The notes: generated from the sequence alone by a model not told the origin. Counted from the stretch's first letter, positions 8,167 through 16,551 are shown. The stretch is DNA of 64,000 bases from Paenibacillus aquistagni (GCF_900177815.1 NZ_FXAZ01000009.1:90703-154702); one strand, 5' to 3'. Program-made: numbers and translations.

Positions 8167-9084
8167 TCATTCCTTCATTAAGTAATCAAGTATTTTTCTT
8201 TTTTTATTATTCTGATGATAAATTTCATGCATTTTTTCGGCTATAGCTTCATGACTTAACGTTGTTCTTTTTTCCATTTGAAAACTTCCAAAGTCATGAG
8301 TTTTCTTAGCAAACAAATCAACAATTTCAACCGCAGTATCATCTGTATATTTATAATGCAACTCAGCTTTTTTCATTAAACCATTATCCTGATTGTCCAT
8401 GATATCTTGAATTGTATCAATCATTGTTTGTGAATCTAGTGATTTATCCTTTGTTCTTCCCACCGAAATAACCACTTCACCTGTTACACCTTCAAACTTT
8501 CCAAAATTATTTAACATCGCAATTACAGGTCCATTTCCTGCTGGTTTTTTTGAATGTATGTCAGCAAATTTAAGATGAATCTTTCTAAACTTCTCTGCTT
8601 TTTTTACATTTTCGAACATGCCTTTCGGTGCAATTGGTCTTAAATGAATTGTTTCTTCCTCATTATCCCATAACCGATTTAAGTAGAATTCAACACCACT
8701 TGGTCCCAAACTTGATCGGTTTCGTTGCAACATAAGAATGTGATGATCCTCATCATATAATGCGGTAACCTCATTCCCAATATACTCATCATCATCTAAT
8801 TCTAATGGTTCTACTTTTCCATCTAATTTACCCTTTGAAGGAATATTGTCCCCTAATCTTACAAAATGTAAAAAATAATAATTGAAATCGTCATCGAACT
8901 GAGCTTTTTCTAATCTTGCCTTTTCAGAATAAAAGTCATACGTTCTATCAATTAATGCGTTGATCTTGTTTGCTTTATTGATCCATCGAACTAAGTCAAA
9001 TAATTTATCTTTGTTATTCGTTGAATCTTTAGTTCTATAAACAACCTCATAATATTCAAATCTCACATTTTTATATTTCATCAT
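8167..9084 (-). CDS. Soluble cargo-cassette protein, DUF6731-like
   Basis: 305 residues from ATG 9084, which has AGGAGG five bases upstream; a longer frame to 9117 lacks this. Acidic N-terminal third, then a conserved-looking core with YIGNEVTALYDEDHHILMLQ, RNRSSLGPSGVEFYLN and LRPIAPKG. I recall these motifs from a domain of unknown function found in phages and mobile elements (DUF6731-like, from memory, not searched). The C-terminal third is alternating strands and Lys-rich helices. Forms a unit with the downstream membrane protein; promoter candidate at 9219-9247. A sensor or effector of an anti-phage pair is inference only. Confidence 0.75.
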   Translation of the reverse strand: MMKYKNVRFEYYEVVYRTKDSTNNKDKLFDLVRWINKANKINALIDRTYDFYSEKARLEKAQFDDDFNYYFLHFVRLGDNIPSKGKLDGKVEPLELDDDEYIGNEVTALYDEDHHILMLQRNRSSLGPSGVEFYLNRLWDNEEETIHLRPIAPKGMFENVKKAEKFRKIHLKFADIHSKKPAGNGPVIAMLNNFGKFEGVTGEVVISVGRTKDKSLDSQTMIDTIQDIMDNQDNGLMKKAELHYKYTDDTAVEIVDLFAKKTHDFGSFQMEKRTTLSHEAIAEKMHEIYHQNNKKRKILDYLMKE

Positions 9085-9218
9085 TATCCCTCCTGATATG
9101 CCACACTTCGACACCAAGAAGAGTTTTCCTTCAATGTGAAATTAAAGTATTTATGAATAATTCAATTGAGAACGACAAATTAAAGCGAATATACAGGCCG
9201 TTTTATCTTCTAATTCTT

Positions 9219-9247
9219 TATTTAAAAAGCACAAAAAAATAATTCAA
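9219..9247 (-). promoter_or_regulatory. Candidate promoter of the cargo cassette
   Basis: Minus strand TTGAAT, 17-base spacer, TAAATA, giving a leader of about 120 bases before the 8167-9084 gene. The surrounding 9085-9300 stretch holds no gene. AT-rich DNA makes chance matches likely. Confidence 0.4.
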
Positions 9248-9300
9248 ATGTCGGATAGACAAGAAGGATTAGTAGGTTCTAAGGCGAAGTTTGTAGATAC

Positions 9301-9489
9301 TCACCTAATTATGTCAATGATTGGAGTTGATGCAACGATCTTGAGTTGTTGATTCTCGCTAATTCTTCTATTGTCCTCATCAACCTCTACAACTACAAGA
9401 TCACCTTCGACCAAATTATCAGATTGCCCCATGATAACTTCATATGCCCTACCATTCTTCATTATAAGTATGTCACCTATTTCAATCAT
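9301..9489 (-). CDS. Small hypothetical phage protein (62 aa)
   Basis: 62 residues beginning MIEIGDILIMKNGRAYEVI, a small all-beta, SH3-like pattern with conserved-looking Gly-Asp; acidic. The start at 9489 has AAGGA about 12 bases upstream. It diverges from the 9521 gene with 31 bases between the starts, and lies upstream of the cargo cassette. No function recognised. Confidence 0.55.
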   Translation of the reverse strand: MIEIGDILIMKNGRAYEVIMGQSDNLVEGDLVVVEVDEDNRRISENQQLKIVASTPIIDIIR

Positions 9490-9520
9490 TAAATTTCACA
9501 TCCTTACGGGAGGTTTTTTT

Positions 9521-10666
9521 ATGACTGTTGATAAGTTAGTGAGAAAAAGTGAACTCGTTAAATTATTAGATACTTCTGACGAGTTCGAAAAAGCTGTCTA
9601 CGACAATTTTTCCGGTGATGAATACTCAGATTCACAAGAATTCATGAACATAAGCGGCATCAAGAATATATATGATTTGTTGATCCCAACAAAAAAATGG
9701 ACAAAGGAAGATTTTACAAAAGAATCTCGTGCAATTTCCATAGCTGGTGCAGAATTAGATGAAGATGGGAATTCACAACTTATTATTTCATTAGATGATG
9801 TAAAAGATGCATTTATTACCACAAGCGATGCAGTAAACCAACTATTTGCTCCTGTGAAAATGAGTAACTATGCTAAATTTCTTATTGAAGATCAAGACCA
9901 TGAGCATTTTCCTATGTTATTAAGCAACTTTGATTATTGGTTCAAAGGTATTAATGCGGAAGAAATGGTTTTAGTTCGTACTGTAATTGAAGATGGGAAA
10001 AGAATTGTGAGATGTTTCGCTACACCATCATACAGACCTATCGATAACCATGTCCTTCTATACATTGCTTTGTGGGCACTTGAACAACTTGATGTTAAAT
10101 TTAGACTTGCTTTAGCTCGTATTGATCATTCGAGTATGAAACTAGATTTCGTGTCCGAAGAAGATATTGTACTAAAGGGAATTGGAAAACTGAGTTATGG
10201 ATTTACACTAGTTAACAGTGAATCAAAAGAAAAAACGGTAGGTTTTCATCCAACATTTGAATTAACTAATAGCGACAATACTTCTGCAACATTAATAATG
10301 GATAAACCAATTTCGATAGTTCATCGTGGTAAGTCAATGGATCCTATCATCCATAAACTAACGGAAATTAACGAAATAAAAAGCCATCTCAAATGGGTTG
10401 TAGAAGTAATAAAAATCGCGCATACTGCTAAAATAGATGATATTTTTGCTTTTAAAGTTCAACAAGCCATAATAAAAATAATTGGTCCTAAAGAATTTGG
10501 TCAATTCGCATCGACATTCACTGCAATTTCAAGCAACAACACTATTAACCTCCTTCAATTCTTTGGACGATTAAACGAAATGAAAGTCGCGGACGAAGAT
10601 AAAGCAATTAAAGTAAAAGTGTTATTTTGGAAATTCCTTGAACAATATAAAAAAGACATAACTTAA
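9521..10666 (+). CDS. DUF932-like protein on the opposite strand, prophage cargo
   Basis: 381 residues from ATG 9521, preceded by GGGAGG; the longer frame to 9371 runs through a divergent gene and is rejected. Motifs YRPIDNHVLL, then SYGFTLVNSESKEKTVGF and SIVHRGKSM match the order of landmarks in the DUF932 family of phage and plasmid proteins of unknown function. The first 130 residues are acidic and unlike that family. It is the only long rightward gene between 1 and 16 kb, has its own hairpin at 10678-10698, and so is probably expressed independently, perhaps in the lysogen. Confidence 0.7.
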   Translation: MTVDKLVRKSELVKLLDTSDEFEKAVYDNFSGDEYSDSQEFMNISGIKNIYDLLIPTKKWTKEDFTKESRAISIAGAELDEDGNSQLIISLDDVKDAFITTSDAVNQLFAPVKMSNYAKFLIEDQDHEHFPMLLSNFDYWFKGINAEEMVLVRTVIEDGKRIVRCFATPSYRPIDNHVLLYIALWALEQLDVKFRLALARIDHSSMKLDFVSEEDIVLKGIGKLSYGFTLVNSESKEKTVGFHPTFELTNSDNTSATLIMDKPISIVHRGKSMDPIIHKLTEINEIKSHLKWVVEVIKIAHTAKIDDIFAFKVQQAIIKIIGPKEFGQFASTFTAISSNNTINLLQFFGRLNEMKVADEDKAIKVKVLFWKFLEQYKKDIT

Positions 10667-10677
10667 TGGTGCAATTA

Positions 10678-10698
10678 GCCGCCTCTAGTAGAGGCGGC
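10678..10698 (+). terminator. Hairpin after the DUF932-like gene
   Basis: Perfect GCCGCCTCT / AGAGGCGGC with a 3-base loop, 12 bases after the stop. The following run is CTTCTAATTTT rather than a clean T tract, so it may work as a bidirectional or weak terminator between converging genes. Confidence 0.6.
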
Positions 10699-10763
10699 TA
10701 CCCTTCTAATTTTAAAATTTTATCTTTCATATATAGGTGGCAACCGTAGGGCAAAAAATGAAC

Positions 10764-11237
10764 TTAAAAAAATAGACTGCATTGAAGCTCCGCTTCTATC
10801 TTTTGCGCGGCTCTGTCTATGTAGCTTTGAACCGTGCTTTTGGATACATCCATTTCTAATGCAATTTGACTCAATGAGAAACACAATCCTTTATGCAACG
10901 TATAGGCTTGTCTCTCCTGTACAGTTAAGGTAGATAGCGCCATATCAATTTGCAACCTTCCAGATTCAGATATGTTTGTATAACTCCCGCAACCTGAAGG
11001 AGCTGCGTAAGATTGCATCCATAATGGATCTAATGGTGTAGTGCGCTGCTGCACCGAACGACGGTGTATACCTCGTCGATTCTCAGGGTGATGCCCTTTC
11101 TTTAAATAATCTATAGAAAATTGCGTACTCGAAATCATTTCGCCAATTATTTTGGCATCATCCTCATCAGGCGCTTGCTCTTTCGCCTTTACAAGAATCT
11201 TCATCGTCTTCTTGTACTCTGGAATCAAGTCCTGCAT
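10764..11237 (-). CDS. Sigma-70 region 4-like late transcription regulator (ArpU-like)
   Basis: 157 residues. The C-terminal 60 residues form a sigma region 4-type helix-turn-helix: LTVQERQAYTLHKGLCFSLS leading into QIALEMDVSKSTVQSYIDRA. There is no region 2. Small proteins of this kind sit between the early and late genes of Gram-positive temperate phages and switch on late transcription. The position just before the packaging operon supports this. Start has GAGGAGG. The upstream tiny gene overlaps it. Confidence 0.82.
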   Translation of the reverse strand: MQDLIPEYKKTMKILVKAKEQAPDEDDAKIIGEMISSTQFSIDYLKKGHHPENRRGIHRRSVQQRTTPLDPLWMQSYAAPSGCGSYTNISESGRLQIDMALSTLTVQERQAYTLHKGLCFSLSQIALEMDVSKSTVQSYIDRAAQKIEAELQCSLFF

Positions 11238-11298
11238 ACCGTTCCTCCTCGATGACTAGGACATCATCAATTATTTTCATTTCCATTTGCTTTAACAT
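11167..11298 (-). CDS. Small acidic phage protein (43 aa)
   Basis: ATG 11298 follows GGGAGG with a six-base spacer. The frame codes MLKQMEMKIIDDVLVIEEER and an acidic tail, ending at 11167 inside the sigma-like gene in another frame. It starts two bases before the beta-clamp stop. The strong ribosome site makes it likely to be real, and it may couple translation of the late regulator. Confidence 0.5.
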   Translation of the reverse strand: MLKQMEMKIIDDVLVIEEERYAGLDSRVQEDDEDSCKGERASA

Positions 11299-11299
11299 G

Positions 11300-12361
11300 T
11301 CATACCTCCCGATTTTTGATAGCTCCGATCATGAACTTGCAATCTTCACCATTGATGACCAAGGGCGAATCCGCACCCAAGAACCCTAGTTCTGTCTTAT
11401 CTGTTGAAGCTGCTTTGATAGCGTGGATAAGATGGGTTGAGTCATAAACAACTTTTAACTCTTGCCCATCGGTTTCAGCGTGAAGGATGTCAGTAACATC
11501 CCCCAATTCATTGCGAGCAGCTATTCCTATACCGTCAACTTTGGTACTCAAGAACACTTCTTTTGCTCCTTTGGTGTTGCTCTTGTCTGCTGTAATTGTT
11601 GCTAGTTCGACCGATTTTAAGAGTTCATTAGAATCTACCTTGACTGTGCAAACCGTTTGCTTATCAAGCAACTTTAATACTGCTGGATAATTGCCGTTGA
11701 GCGTTCGTGTATATAGGATGTGAGTATCTGTAGCAAACACCCCATAATTATCTTTAATGGAAAAACTCACTTCCCCAACATCAAGGATGCCTTCCACCCA
11801 TTTAAGGTGTTCCTTTGGGAGAATTGCCTCAAATTGTTCGTCTGAGGGAAGTTCAATCCTGAACATGGCAAACTGTTTTTTATCTGTGCCCGTGAATGTC
11901 AATTGATTTCCAGAAGCACAAATATGAAGCCCTTTTATAGCGTCTGGAACCTTTTCGTATTGTATTGCATGGTTAGTCTTCTTGATCGCTTTTCGCATTA
12001 CTGAAGCTGGTATTGTAAAGAACCATTGATCAGGTTCTTCTATCTCATGCGTGAATGTATCGTCTAAAGTTGCAATGGACACCTTGGCACTTTCACCGAT
12101 TACATATAACTTTTTGTCCTTCGTCTGAAGCTTGATTATGTCCCCTCTTATTTTAGAGAGGACATCATACAAGATGGTACATGACACGGTTACTCGTCCT
12201 TGGTCTTGTACTTCGGCTTCTATAGTCGACTTAGTAATGACCGTGTCATCTGAGCTGATTAGGTAAATTTTATCGATGGCGTCAATATTCAGAATTGCTT
12301 TTGGGAAAGACATGCATTTCAAAGTTTTTAGCAGATGGTGTTTGTTAGCGCTGCATTTCAT
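11300..12361 (-). CDS. Phage sliding clamp (DNA polymerase III beta-like)
   Basis: 353 residues from ATG 12361 (frame open to 12406, but this start has GGAG and overlaps the upstream stop). The sequence follows the three-domain beta-clamp pattern: N-terminal LLKTLKCMSFPKAI, central FTIPASVMRKAIKKTNHAI, then ILPKEHLKWVEGIL, and a C-terminal LGADSPLVINGEDCKFMIGA resembling the clamp end. It would tether host polymerase III to phage DNA. Divergent from host DnaN. It is part of the replication module with DnaB helicase, loader and initiator upstream. Confidence 0.85.
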   Translation of the reverse strand: MKCSANKHHLLKTLKCMSFPKAILNIDAIDKIYLISSDDTVITKSTIEAEVQDQGRVTVSCTILYDVLSKIRGDIIKLQTKDKKLYVIGESAKVSIATLDDTFTHEIEEPDQWFFTIPASVMRKAIKKTNHAIQYEKVPDAIKGLHICASGNQLTFTGTDKKQFAMFRIELPSDEQFEAILPKEHLKWVEGILDVGEVSFSIKDNYGVFATDTHILYTRTLNGNYPAVLKLLDKQTVCTVKVDSNELLKSVELATITADKSNTKGAKEVFLSTKVDGIGIAARNELGDVTDILHAETDGQELKVVYDSTHLIHAIKAASTDKTELGFLGADSPLVINGEDCKFMIGAIKNREV

Positions 12362-12644
12362 TTCGTTCACTCTCCGTCCAATACTCGTCTGGAACAGAAT
12401 ATACATTGGGCTGAGTATCCCAAACTTCTAGCTTCAAGCCTTCTTCATGAAAATTCTCCAGCCTGAAAGTGTAAATCACATCTGAGTTATAAATACTTCT
12501 TACTTCGATTTTGTCGCCCATCCAGTCAGAAACTCTCCCTTTAACATCACATTTATCGCCTTCTTCGTCTTTCCCAGTAACAAGTACAATTCGATACAAT
12601 AAATCAGGTCTGAATACCCATGCTTTAACGGCTAGATTTCTCAT
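12345..12644 (-). CDS. Hypothetical phage protein (99 aa)
   Basis: 99 residues, predicted beta-rich with one conserved-looking WMGDKIEVRSIYNSD stretch, C-terminus acidic. Start has GGAGGGA. It ends inside the beginning of the clamp gene (17-base overlap), so the two are coupled. Not recognised. Confidence 0.75.
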   Translation of the reverse strand: MRNLAVKAWVFRPDLLYRIVLVTGKDEEGDKCDVKGRVSDWMGDKIEVRSIYNSDVIYTFRLENFHEEGLKLEVWDTQPNVYSVPDEYWTESERNEMQR

Positions 12645-12730
12645 GATATGAGTCCCTCCATTTATGAAATATAAGACCGTACGTTCGGCAAAATGGATGC
12701 AATGAATCGTCTCAGTGTAGATGCACCGAG

Positions 12731-14029
12731 CTAGCTAGCAATATCTACGAATTTATTGAAGTTCTTTAAGTAAGCCATTTCGATTAAGCCCGTTCCCGTG
12801 TTCCGTCCTTTAGCAACGTTCACTTCAACAATATTTTTCTTTTCTGAATCGGTGTTATAGTAATCATCCCGATATAGGAATATGACCATGTCAGCATCAT
12901 ATTCAATCTTTCCTGATTCCCTTAAGTCGGACATCATCGGTCGCTTATCTTGTCGCTGCTCTACACTACGACTCAGAGAACTGATGACTACGATAGGGCA
13001 ATCATTCTCGCGGGCAATCTCCTTTAACTTTCCGCTGATATAGCCGACTTCTTCAGTCTTGCTGCTGAAATTCTTCCCTCCATGAATCAACTGAAGGTAA
13101 TCAATAAACACTATGATTCTTCCGTGCTTTTTCTTGAAGGCTTTTACCTTGGACGCAATCTGACTGATGGTAGCACTTGGCGAGTCGTCAATGTGTATAG
13201 GCATATCTGCGACGATTTGACGAGCCATTGTGTACTTTCCCCAATCTTGGTCGTTGAGGTTCCCTGTTCGAATCTTGAAGCTATCAATATGCCCTACAGC
13301 AGAAATGACACGCTCTGAAACTGGCACATCCGGCATTTCTAGACTTATGATTCCTACAGCATCGACCGTCCCTGATTTTGCGGCAGCGATTGCGTCATTA
13401 AGCATATAAGCCGTTTTACCTACCGAAGGACGAGCTGCAACAATAATTAAATCTTGCTTTTGATACCCGCCTGTTAATTTGTCCATCACTGTACTTGCAG
13501 TCTTTACACCCGTAAGACCCTTCATTTTTTGACGCTCGGCTAATTTATCTTCGTGATCAACCAGCACGTCAGACATCGGCCTGAATGTTCGTTCTGGCTT
13601 CGTCTCATCCGCGAGACTCTGAACACTATCCAACACAGAACTGATAAACTGTTCATTGTCTTCGCTATATCGACCCTCACGAAATTTAGCTTGTAGTGTT
13701 TCGAGCATCTTTCGTTTCAAACTCAAGTCCTTTATGATCTCTTCATAATGTTTGAAGTTAGATACGGAAGGAACGCTTTCCGCAAGCTTGGATACATACG
13801 AAACGCCGCCGACCTCTACTAAAGAGTCACCAAGCTCTTGCGATAATGTAACAAAGTCAATGGGCGTTCCTTCTTCATGCAGCCGTGCCATTCCTTCAAA
13901 AATGACTTTGTGCGAAGCGTAATAAAAGTCATTTGCATGGAGCTTGGTATGATCCATGTAATCAGGTTTTAGCAAGATGCTGCCTAAAACGGATGTTTCA
14001 GCATCAAGGTTATAAAATTCACTGTGCAT
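12731..14029 (-). CDS. Replicative DNA helicase, DnaB-like
   Basis: 432 residues. The N-terminal DnaB domain (NLDAETSVLGSILLKPDYMD) is followed by the RecA-like motor with Walker A AARPSVGKTAYML near residue 205, Walker B IVFIDYLQLIHG, and SSLSRSVEQRQDKRPMMSDL with the arginine-rich loop, ending with a typical C-terminus. It unwinds phage DNA at the fork. Its start overlaps the loader gene stop by 11 bases. Somewhat shorter than host DnaB, as usual for phage versions. Confidence 0.95.
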   Translation of the reverse strand: MHSEFYNLDAETSVLGSILLKPDYMDHTKLHANDFYYASHKVIFEGMARLHEEGTPIDFVTLSQELGDSLVEVGGVSYVSKLAESVPSVSNFKHYEEIIKDLSLKRKMLETLQAKFREGRYSEDNEQFISSVLDSVQSLADETKPERTFRPMSDVLVDHEDKLAERQKMKGLTGVKTASTVMDKLTGGYQKQDLIIVAARPSVGKTAYMLNDAIAAAKSGTVDAVGIISLEMPDVPVSERVISAVGHIDSFKIRTGNLNDQDWGKYTMARQIVADMPIHIDDSPSATISQIASKVKAFKKKHGRIIVFIDYLQLIHGGKNFSSKTEEVGYISGKLKEIARENDCPIVVISSLSRSVEQRQDKRPMMSDLRESGKIEYDADMVIFLYRDDYYNTDSEKKNIVEVNVAKGRNTGTGLIEMAYLKNFNKFVDIAS

Positions 14030-14330
14030 GCTGATCCCTGCCTTCTGGAAGGTAAGCTTGAGCGTTCCAAGTGTCTAGCAGCTCAATACGTTGCTTTGTC
14101 TCCTGCATTCTACGATTTGCAAGCATCTGCCCCCGATCTTCTACAATCTCCGCGATTGTTGGCGGATACTTGCTCGTTAACATGTGGCGGTGAAGGTTAT
14201 GGGCTGCAATGCTGTAATCAACATCCTTCAACATCGTTTCCCACAACGCGATATACTCATCAGTTATTTCTACCGTCTGGTAAGCCGTTGATACTAGCGA
14301 AAGCAAATGCATCACCTGTTTGGGACTCAC
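14019..14330 (-). CDS. Helicase loader/inhibitor, G39P-like
   Basis: 103 residues from GTG 14330, which has GGGGGAGA at a good distance; a TTG six bases earlier is the alternative. The helical N-terminus with SLVSTAYQTVEITDEYIALW, and later HMLTSKYPPTIAEIVE, matches the SPP1 G39P helicase-loading protein family, which binds DnaB-like helicase and the initiator. The C-terminal 25 residues are probably disordered, as in that family. Gene order initiator, loader, helicase fits. Confidence 0.82.
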   Translation of the reverse strand: MSPKQVMHLLSLVSTAYQTVEITDEYIALWETMLKDVDYSIAAHNLHRHMLTSKYPPTIAEIVEDRGQMLANRRMQETKQRIELLDTWNAQAYLPEGRDQHAQ

Positions 14331-15390
14331 GTTCAATCTCCCCCATTCGTTGTTGAAGACGAGCCTTGTTGTTCTGTGAACGGCTGCCGCCGCCCTTCGT
14401 TAAAACCTTGCTTGTTGGAGATGGCTGATTTCGGTAGGCTTCAAAATGTGTTTCCGTGAATAACGTTTCAGGACGAAGATACTTTTCACGGTCAGTACCC
14501 TTCCACTCTGCAACTTTCACATCAACCACATATTTAAAGTCTTCTAACGTTCTTCCCTCGCCCAACCTAGCGCTAATTAACTTGATTGTGTTCTTCGTCT
14601 TCGGACTAAAGTTTTTGCCTGCTTTATCGTTGAGATGGTTGACTATCTCGACAATGTATTTATCTTTACTGTCTTTAATACTGTATTTAGAGCGCTCGGA
14701 AGCCGCGCCACGACTGGCTTTTTTGGGGGTCGGACTTACCTTTTCAGTAAGTTTTGACTTCCCTTTTCGGTAAGTTTCTTCAAAATCGTCACTTGTTGAA
14801 CTTACCGAATCGGTAAGATTGGTATTTTCAACAACTTCCCGAATCGGTAACTTTTCTTCACTTGAAATCTCACTGTTTTGGTAAGTCTCTACTTCGGATT
14901 CACCAGTCTGACAACTTACCATTTCAGTAACTTTATTCGCTTGTTTAACTTCCTGTTTTGGTAAGTTAGAAGCTTTTGAGTACTTACCGTTTTGGTAAGT
15001 TTCTTCATTAGCTGAGCTTACCGAATCAGTAAGTTTTCGCCTTTTGGATGATTCTATGTTGTCATGAAGGATCGTCTTGAATATTTCTTCATCCCATCCC
15101 CTAACGGGTGAGACTTGCCATAAATGACAATCTTCGTTGAATCGGTACTCGCTGCCATTACGTGAGATTACCTTGCACTCGGTAAGAATCTTCAATTCCT
15201 TCCCTATATGCCCCTCACCCACGCCACAGATGGCAAAATACTTTTGCTTGGAGACAATCGCCACATCTTGTTGACATCCGTAAGACAAGCGCCATAAGAA
15301 CAGCAATATATCCTTTTGACGCTTGGTAAAATTGCGACGGATGACCTCGTCCCATATCTTATTGGCGATCCCAACATATCCAGTCTTCAT
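14260..15390 (-). CDS. Phage replication initiator with internal origin
   Basis: 376 residues. The N-terminal 95 residues form a winged-helix DNA-binding domain (FTKRQKDILLFLWRLSYGCQ). The C-terminal part, about 245-315, contains NHLNDKAGKNFSPKTKNTIK and YLRPETLFTETHFEAYRNQP, the conserved phage replisome C-terminal domain that recruits helicase. Between them lies a low-complexity linker (residues about 110-235) with recurring TYQNGK- and LTDSVS-like peptides. It is encoded by the nine iterons at 14735-15033, so the gene carries its own origin as lambda O does. Confidence 0.88.
   Translation of the reverse strand: MKTGYVGIANKIWDEVIRRNFTKRQKDILLFLWRLSYGCQQDVAIVSKQKYFAICGVGEGHIGKELKILTECKVISRNGSEYRFNEDCHLWQVSPVRGWDEEIFKTILHDNIESSKRRKLTDSVSSANEETYQNGKYSKASNLPKQEVKQANKVTEMVSCQTGESEVETYQNSEISSEEKLPIREVVENTNLTDSVSSTSDDFEETYRKGKSKLTEKVSPTPKKASRGAASERSKYSIKDSKDKYIVEIVNHLNDKAGKNFSPKTKNTIKLISARLGEGRTLEDFKYVVDVKVAEWKGTDREKYLRPETLFTETHFEAYRNQPSPTSKVLTKGGGSRSQNNKARLQQRMGEIERESQTGDAFAFASINGLPDGRNN
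14735..15033. repeat. Iteron array, probable prophage replication origin
   Basis: Nine near-palindromic 17-base repeats, consensus CTTACCGAATCGGTAAG (the central bases vary), start at 14735, 14758, 14801, 14835, 14869, 14915, 14949, 14983 and 15017. Six of the eight steps are 34 bases or close, with runs of exactly 34. They lie inside the initiator gene linker, the classical position of theta-phage origins, and are presumably bound by the initiator's N-terminal domain. Confidence 0.88.
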
Positions 15391-15453
15391 CCGTCGCCAA
15401 CTCCTTGCCTATTGCTTGATAAAAGAATTAACATTGTGTACAATAGCAATAAC

Positions 15454-16170
15454 TTATTTTTGCTTTGAACCTGAACCCTTTGCAGAGGGTTCTTTCTTTT
15501 TGTTGCGGGGAACCGTTGGAATGAAATCCACGCCTTCGGGCAATGTCTCACTATATCCAATAATCACACCCTGTTCATTGCGTTTCACCCACATAAGCTC
15601 CTGCATCCACGGTCTAGCCATACTTGCGCCCTCCTCTGGTCTCCAAGACCCAATATAATTGATTACTTCTAGAACACTTGCTTGGTCAATCTGATGATAA
15701 GATTCCACATTCCATTTTTCCCTGACTGCCCTATGTAGCTGCTGGAAATATGGTTCTTTGTCCTGCCCTTCTCTAGCAATAGCATAAACACGTTCCGCAA
15801 TAGCTCTTTGAATACGCTTCTTAGCTCCGTCACTCAACATTTGATTTAGCTCCTTTTGTGTATTAAGCAACTCATTCGCTGTAGGGTGTCTGCTACGGCG
15901 TATTACAGATGCACAGAGCCCTGCATACAGTGACCAACCAGCCGAATCCGTCTTTTCGAGAATCCGTGATAACGGAGCTGGTTCGAATCGCTCACCGTTT
16001 AAAACCTCAATACAATCATTCGTGTTTAGCTCAACCAGCTCGCCATCGTCGAGCTGTAATGATACTTGGCCAGCTTCAACTACCAACCGACCTGATAGCA
16101 CTACTACATTCGATTTACGTTGCTTTTCCATCCACTTGTTTGCTAGAACATCAATTTGAGTTCTGTTCAT
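15454..16170 (-). CDS. Phage protein with ORF6C-like C-terminal domain
   Basis: 238 residues. Residues about 95-185 (GAKKRIQRAIAERVYAIARE, then REKWNVESYHQIDQASVLEV and NYIGSWRP) resemble the ORF6C domain found at the end of phage antirepressors and Rha-like proteins. The first 95 residues are not recognised and contain no obvious KilA-N or Bro domain. The C-terminus is basic and Lys/Ser-rich. It is the first large leftward early gene. A regulatory role is inferred from the domain. Confidence 0.7.
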   Translation of the reverse strand: MNRTQIDVLANKWMEKQRKSNVVVLSGRLVVEAGQVSLQLDDGELVELNTNDCIEVLNGERFEPAPLSRILEKTDSAGWSLYAGLCASVIRRSRHPTANELLNTQKELNQMLSDGAKKRIQRAIAERVYAIAREGQDKEPYFQQLHRAVREKWNVESYHQIDQASVLEVINYIGSWRPEEGASMARPWMQELMWVKRNEQGVIIGYSETLPEGVDFIPTVPRNKKKEPSAKGSGSKQK

Positions 16171-16267
16171 ATTAATTTTCCTTTCTTGTAATTGTCTGGA
16201 TCATTTCCCCTTCACTAGATAAAATGAAAGTGTGCGATAATCATATTCTCGAAAGGAGGCTATAAAT

Positions 16268-16417
16268 TTGAATGATAAAGAGATTGCTAAAGAAATCATT
16301 ATTAAGATGATTGAAAATGACTGGATACCTCGCAATGAATTTCCCAAAGCTACGACTGTTGCAGATTGTGTTGCCGAAGCCTATAAGATTATTCTCAATG
16401 CAGTGAAAGAAAGTTGA
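16268..16417 (+). CDS. Small phage protein (49 aa), rightward
   Basis: TTG 16268 with AAAGGAGG eight bases upstream; codes MNDKEIAKEIIIKMIENDWI followed by a helical rest, stop at 16417. It runs opposite to its neighbours and its end overlaps the converging 16395-16535 gene. The excellent ribosome site and the clean helical composition support it. Function unknown. Confidence 0.6.
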   Translation: MNDKEIAKEIIIKMIENDWIPRNEFPKATTVADCVAEAYKIILNAVKES

Positions 16418-16535
16418 TTTCCTTTAAAGCCTTTATTGCCTCTGCAAGTGCTTGTACCCTTGCTGGTGATATAGGCTTTCCTTTTAACTCCCGACTTAAT
16501 GCTTCCAAAGCCAACTTCAAAGCGTTTTCTACCAT
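16395..16535 (-). CDS. Small helical phage protein (46 aa)
   Basis: From ATG 16535, preceded by AAAGGGGGAAG; the open frame is longer (to 16724) but that part overlaps the upstream gene. Codes MVENALKLALEALSRELKGK plus a second amphipathic helix. Unknown function. Confidence 0.55.
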   Translation of the reverse strand: MVENALKLALEALSRELKGKPISPARVQALAEAIKALKEINFLSLH

Positions 16536-16551
16536 GAAGCTTCCCCCTTTC

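Noticed and set aside
7627..9084. Firm assignment as a Kiwa (KwaA/KwaB) defence system
   Set aside because: Only size and layout agree. I see no motif that proves homology, so it is kept as an analogy.
9371..9520. Upstream extension of the DUF932-like gene
   Set aside because: It overlaps the divergent 62-aa gene and has no ribosome site, while ATG 9521 has GGGAGG.
14735..15033. Regular repeats as a CRISPR array
   Set aside because: Repeats are only 17 bases, nearly palindromic, within a coding gene, and no cas genes are nearby; iterons explain them better.
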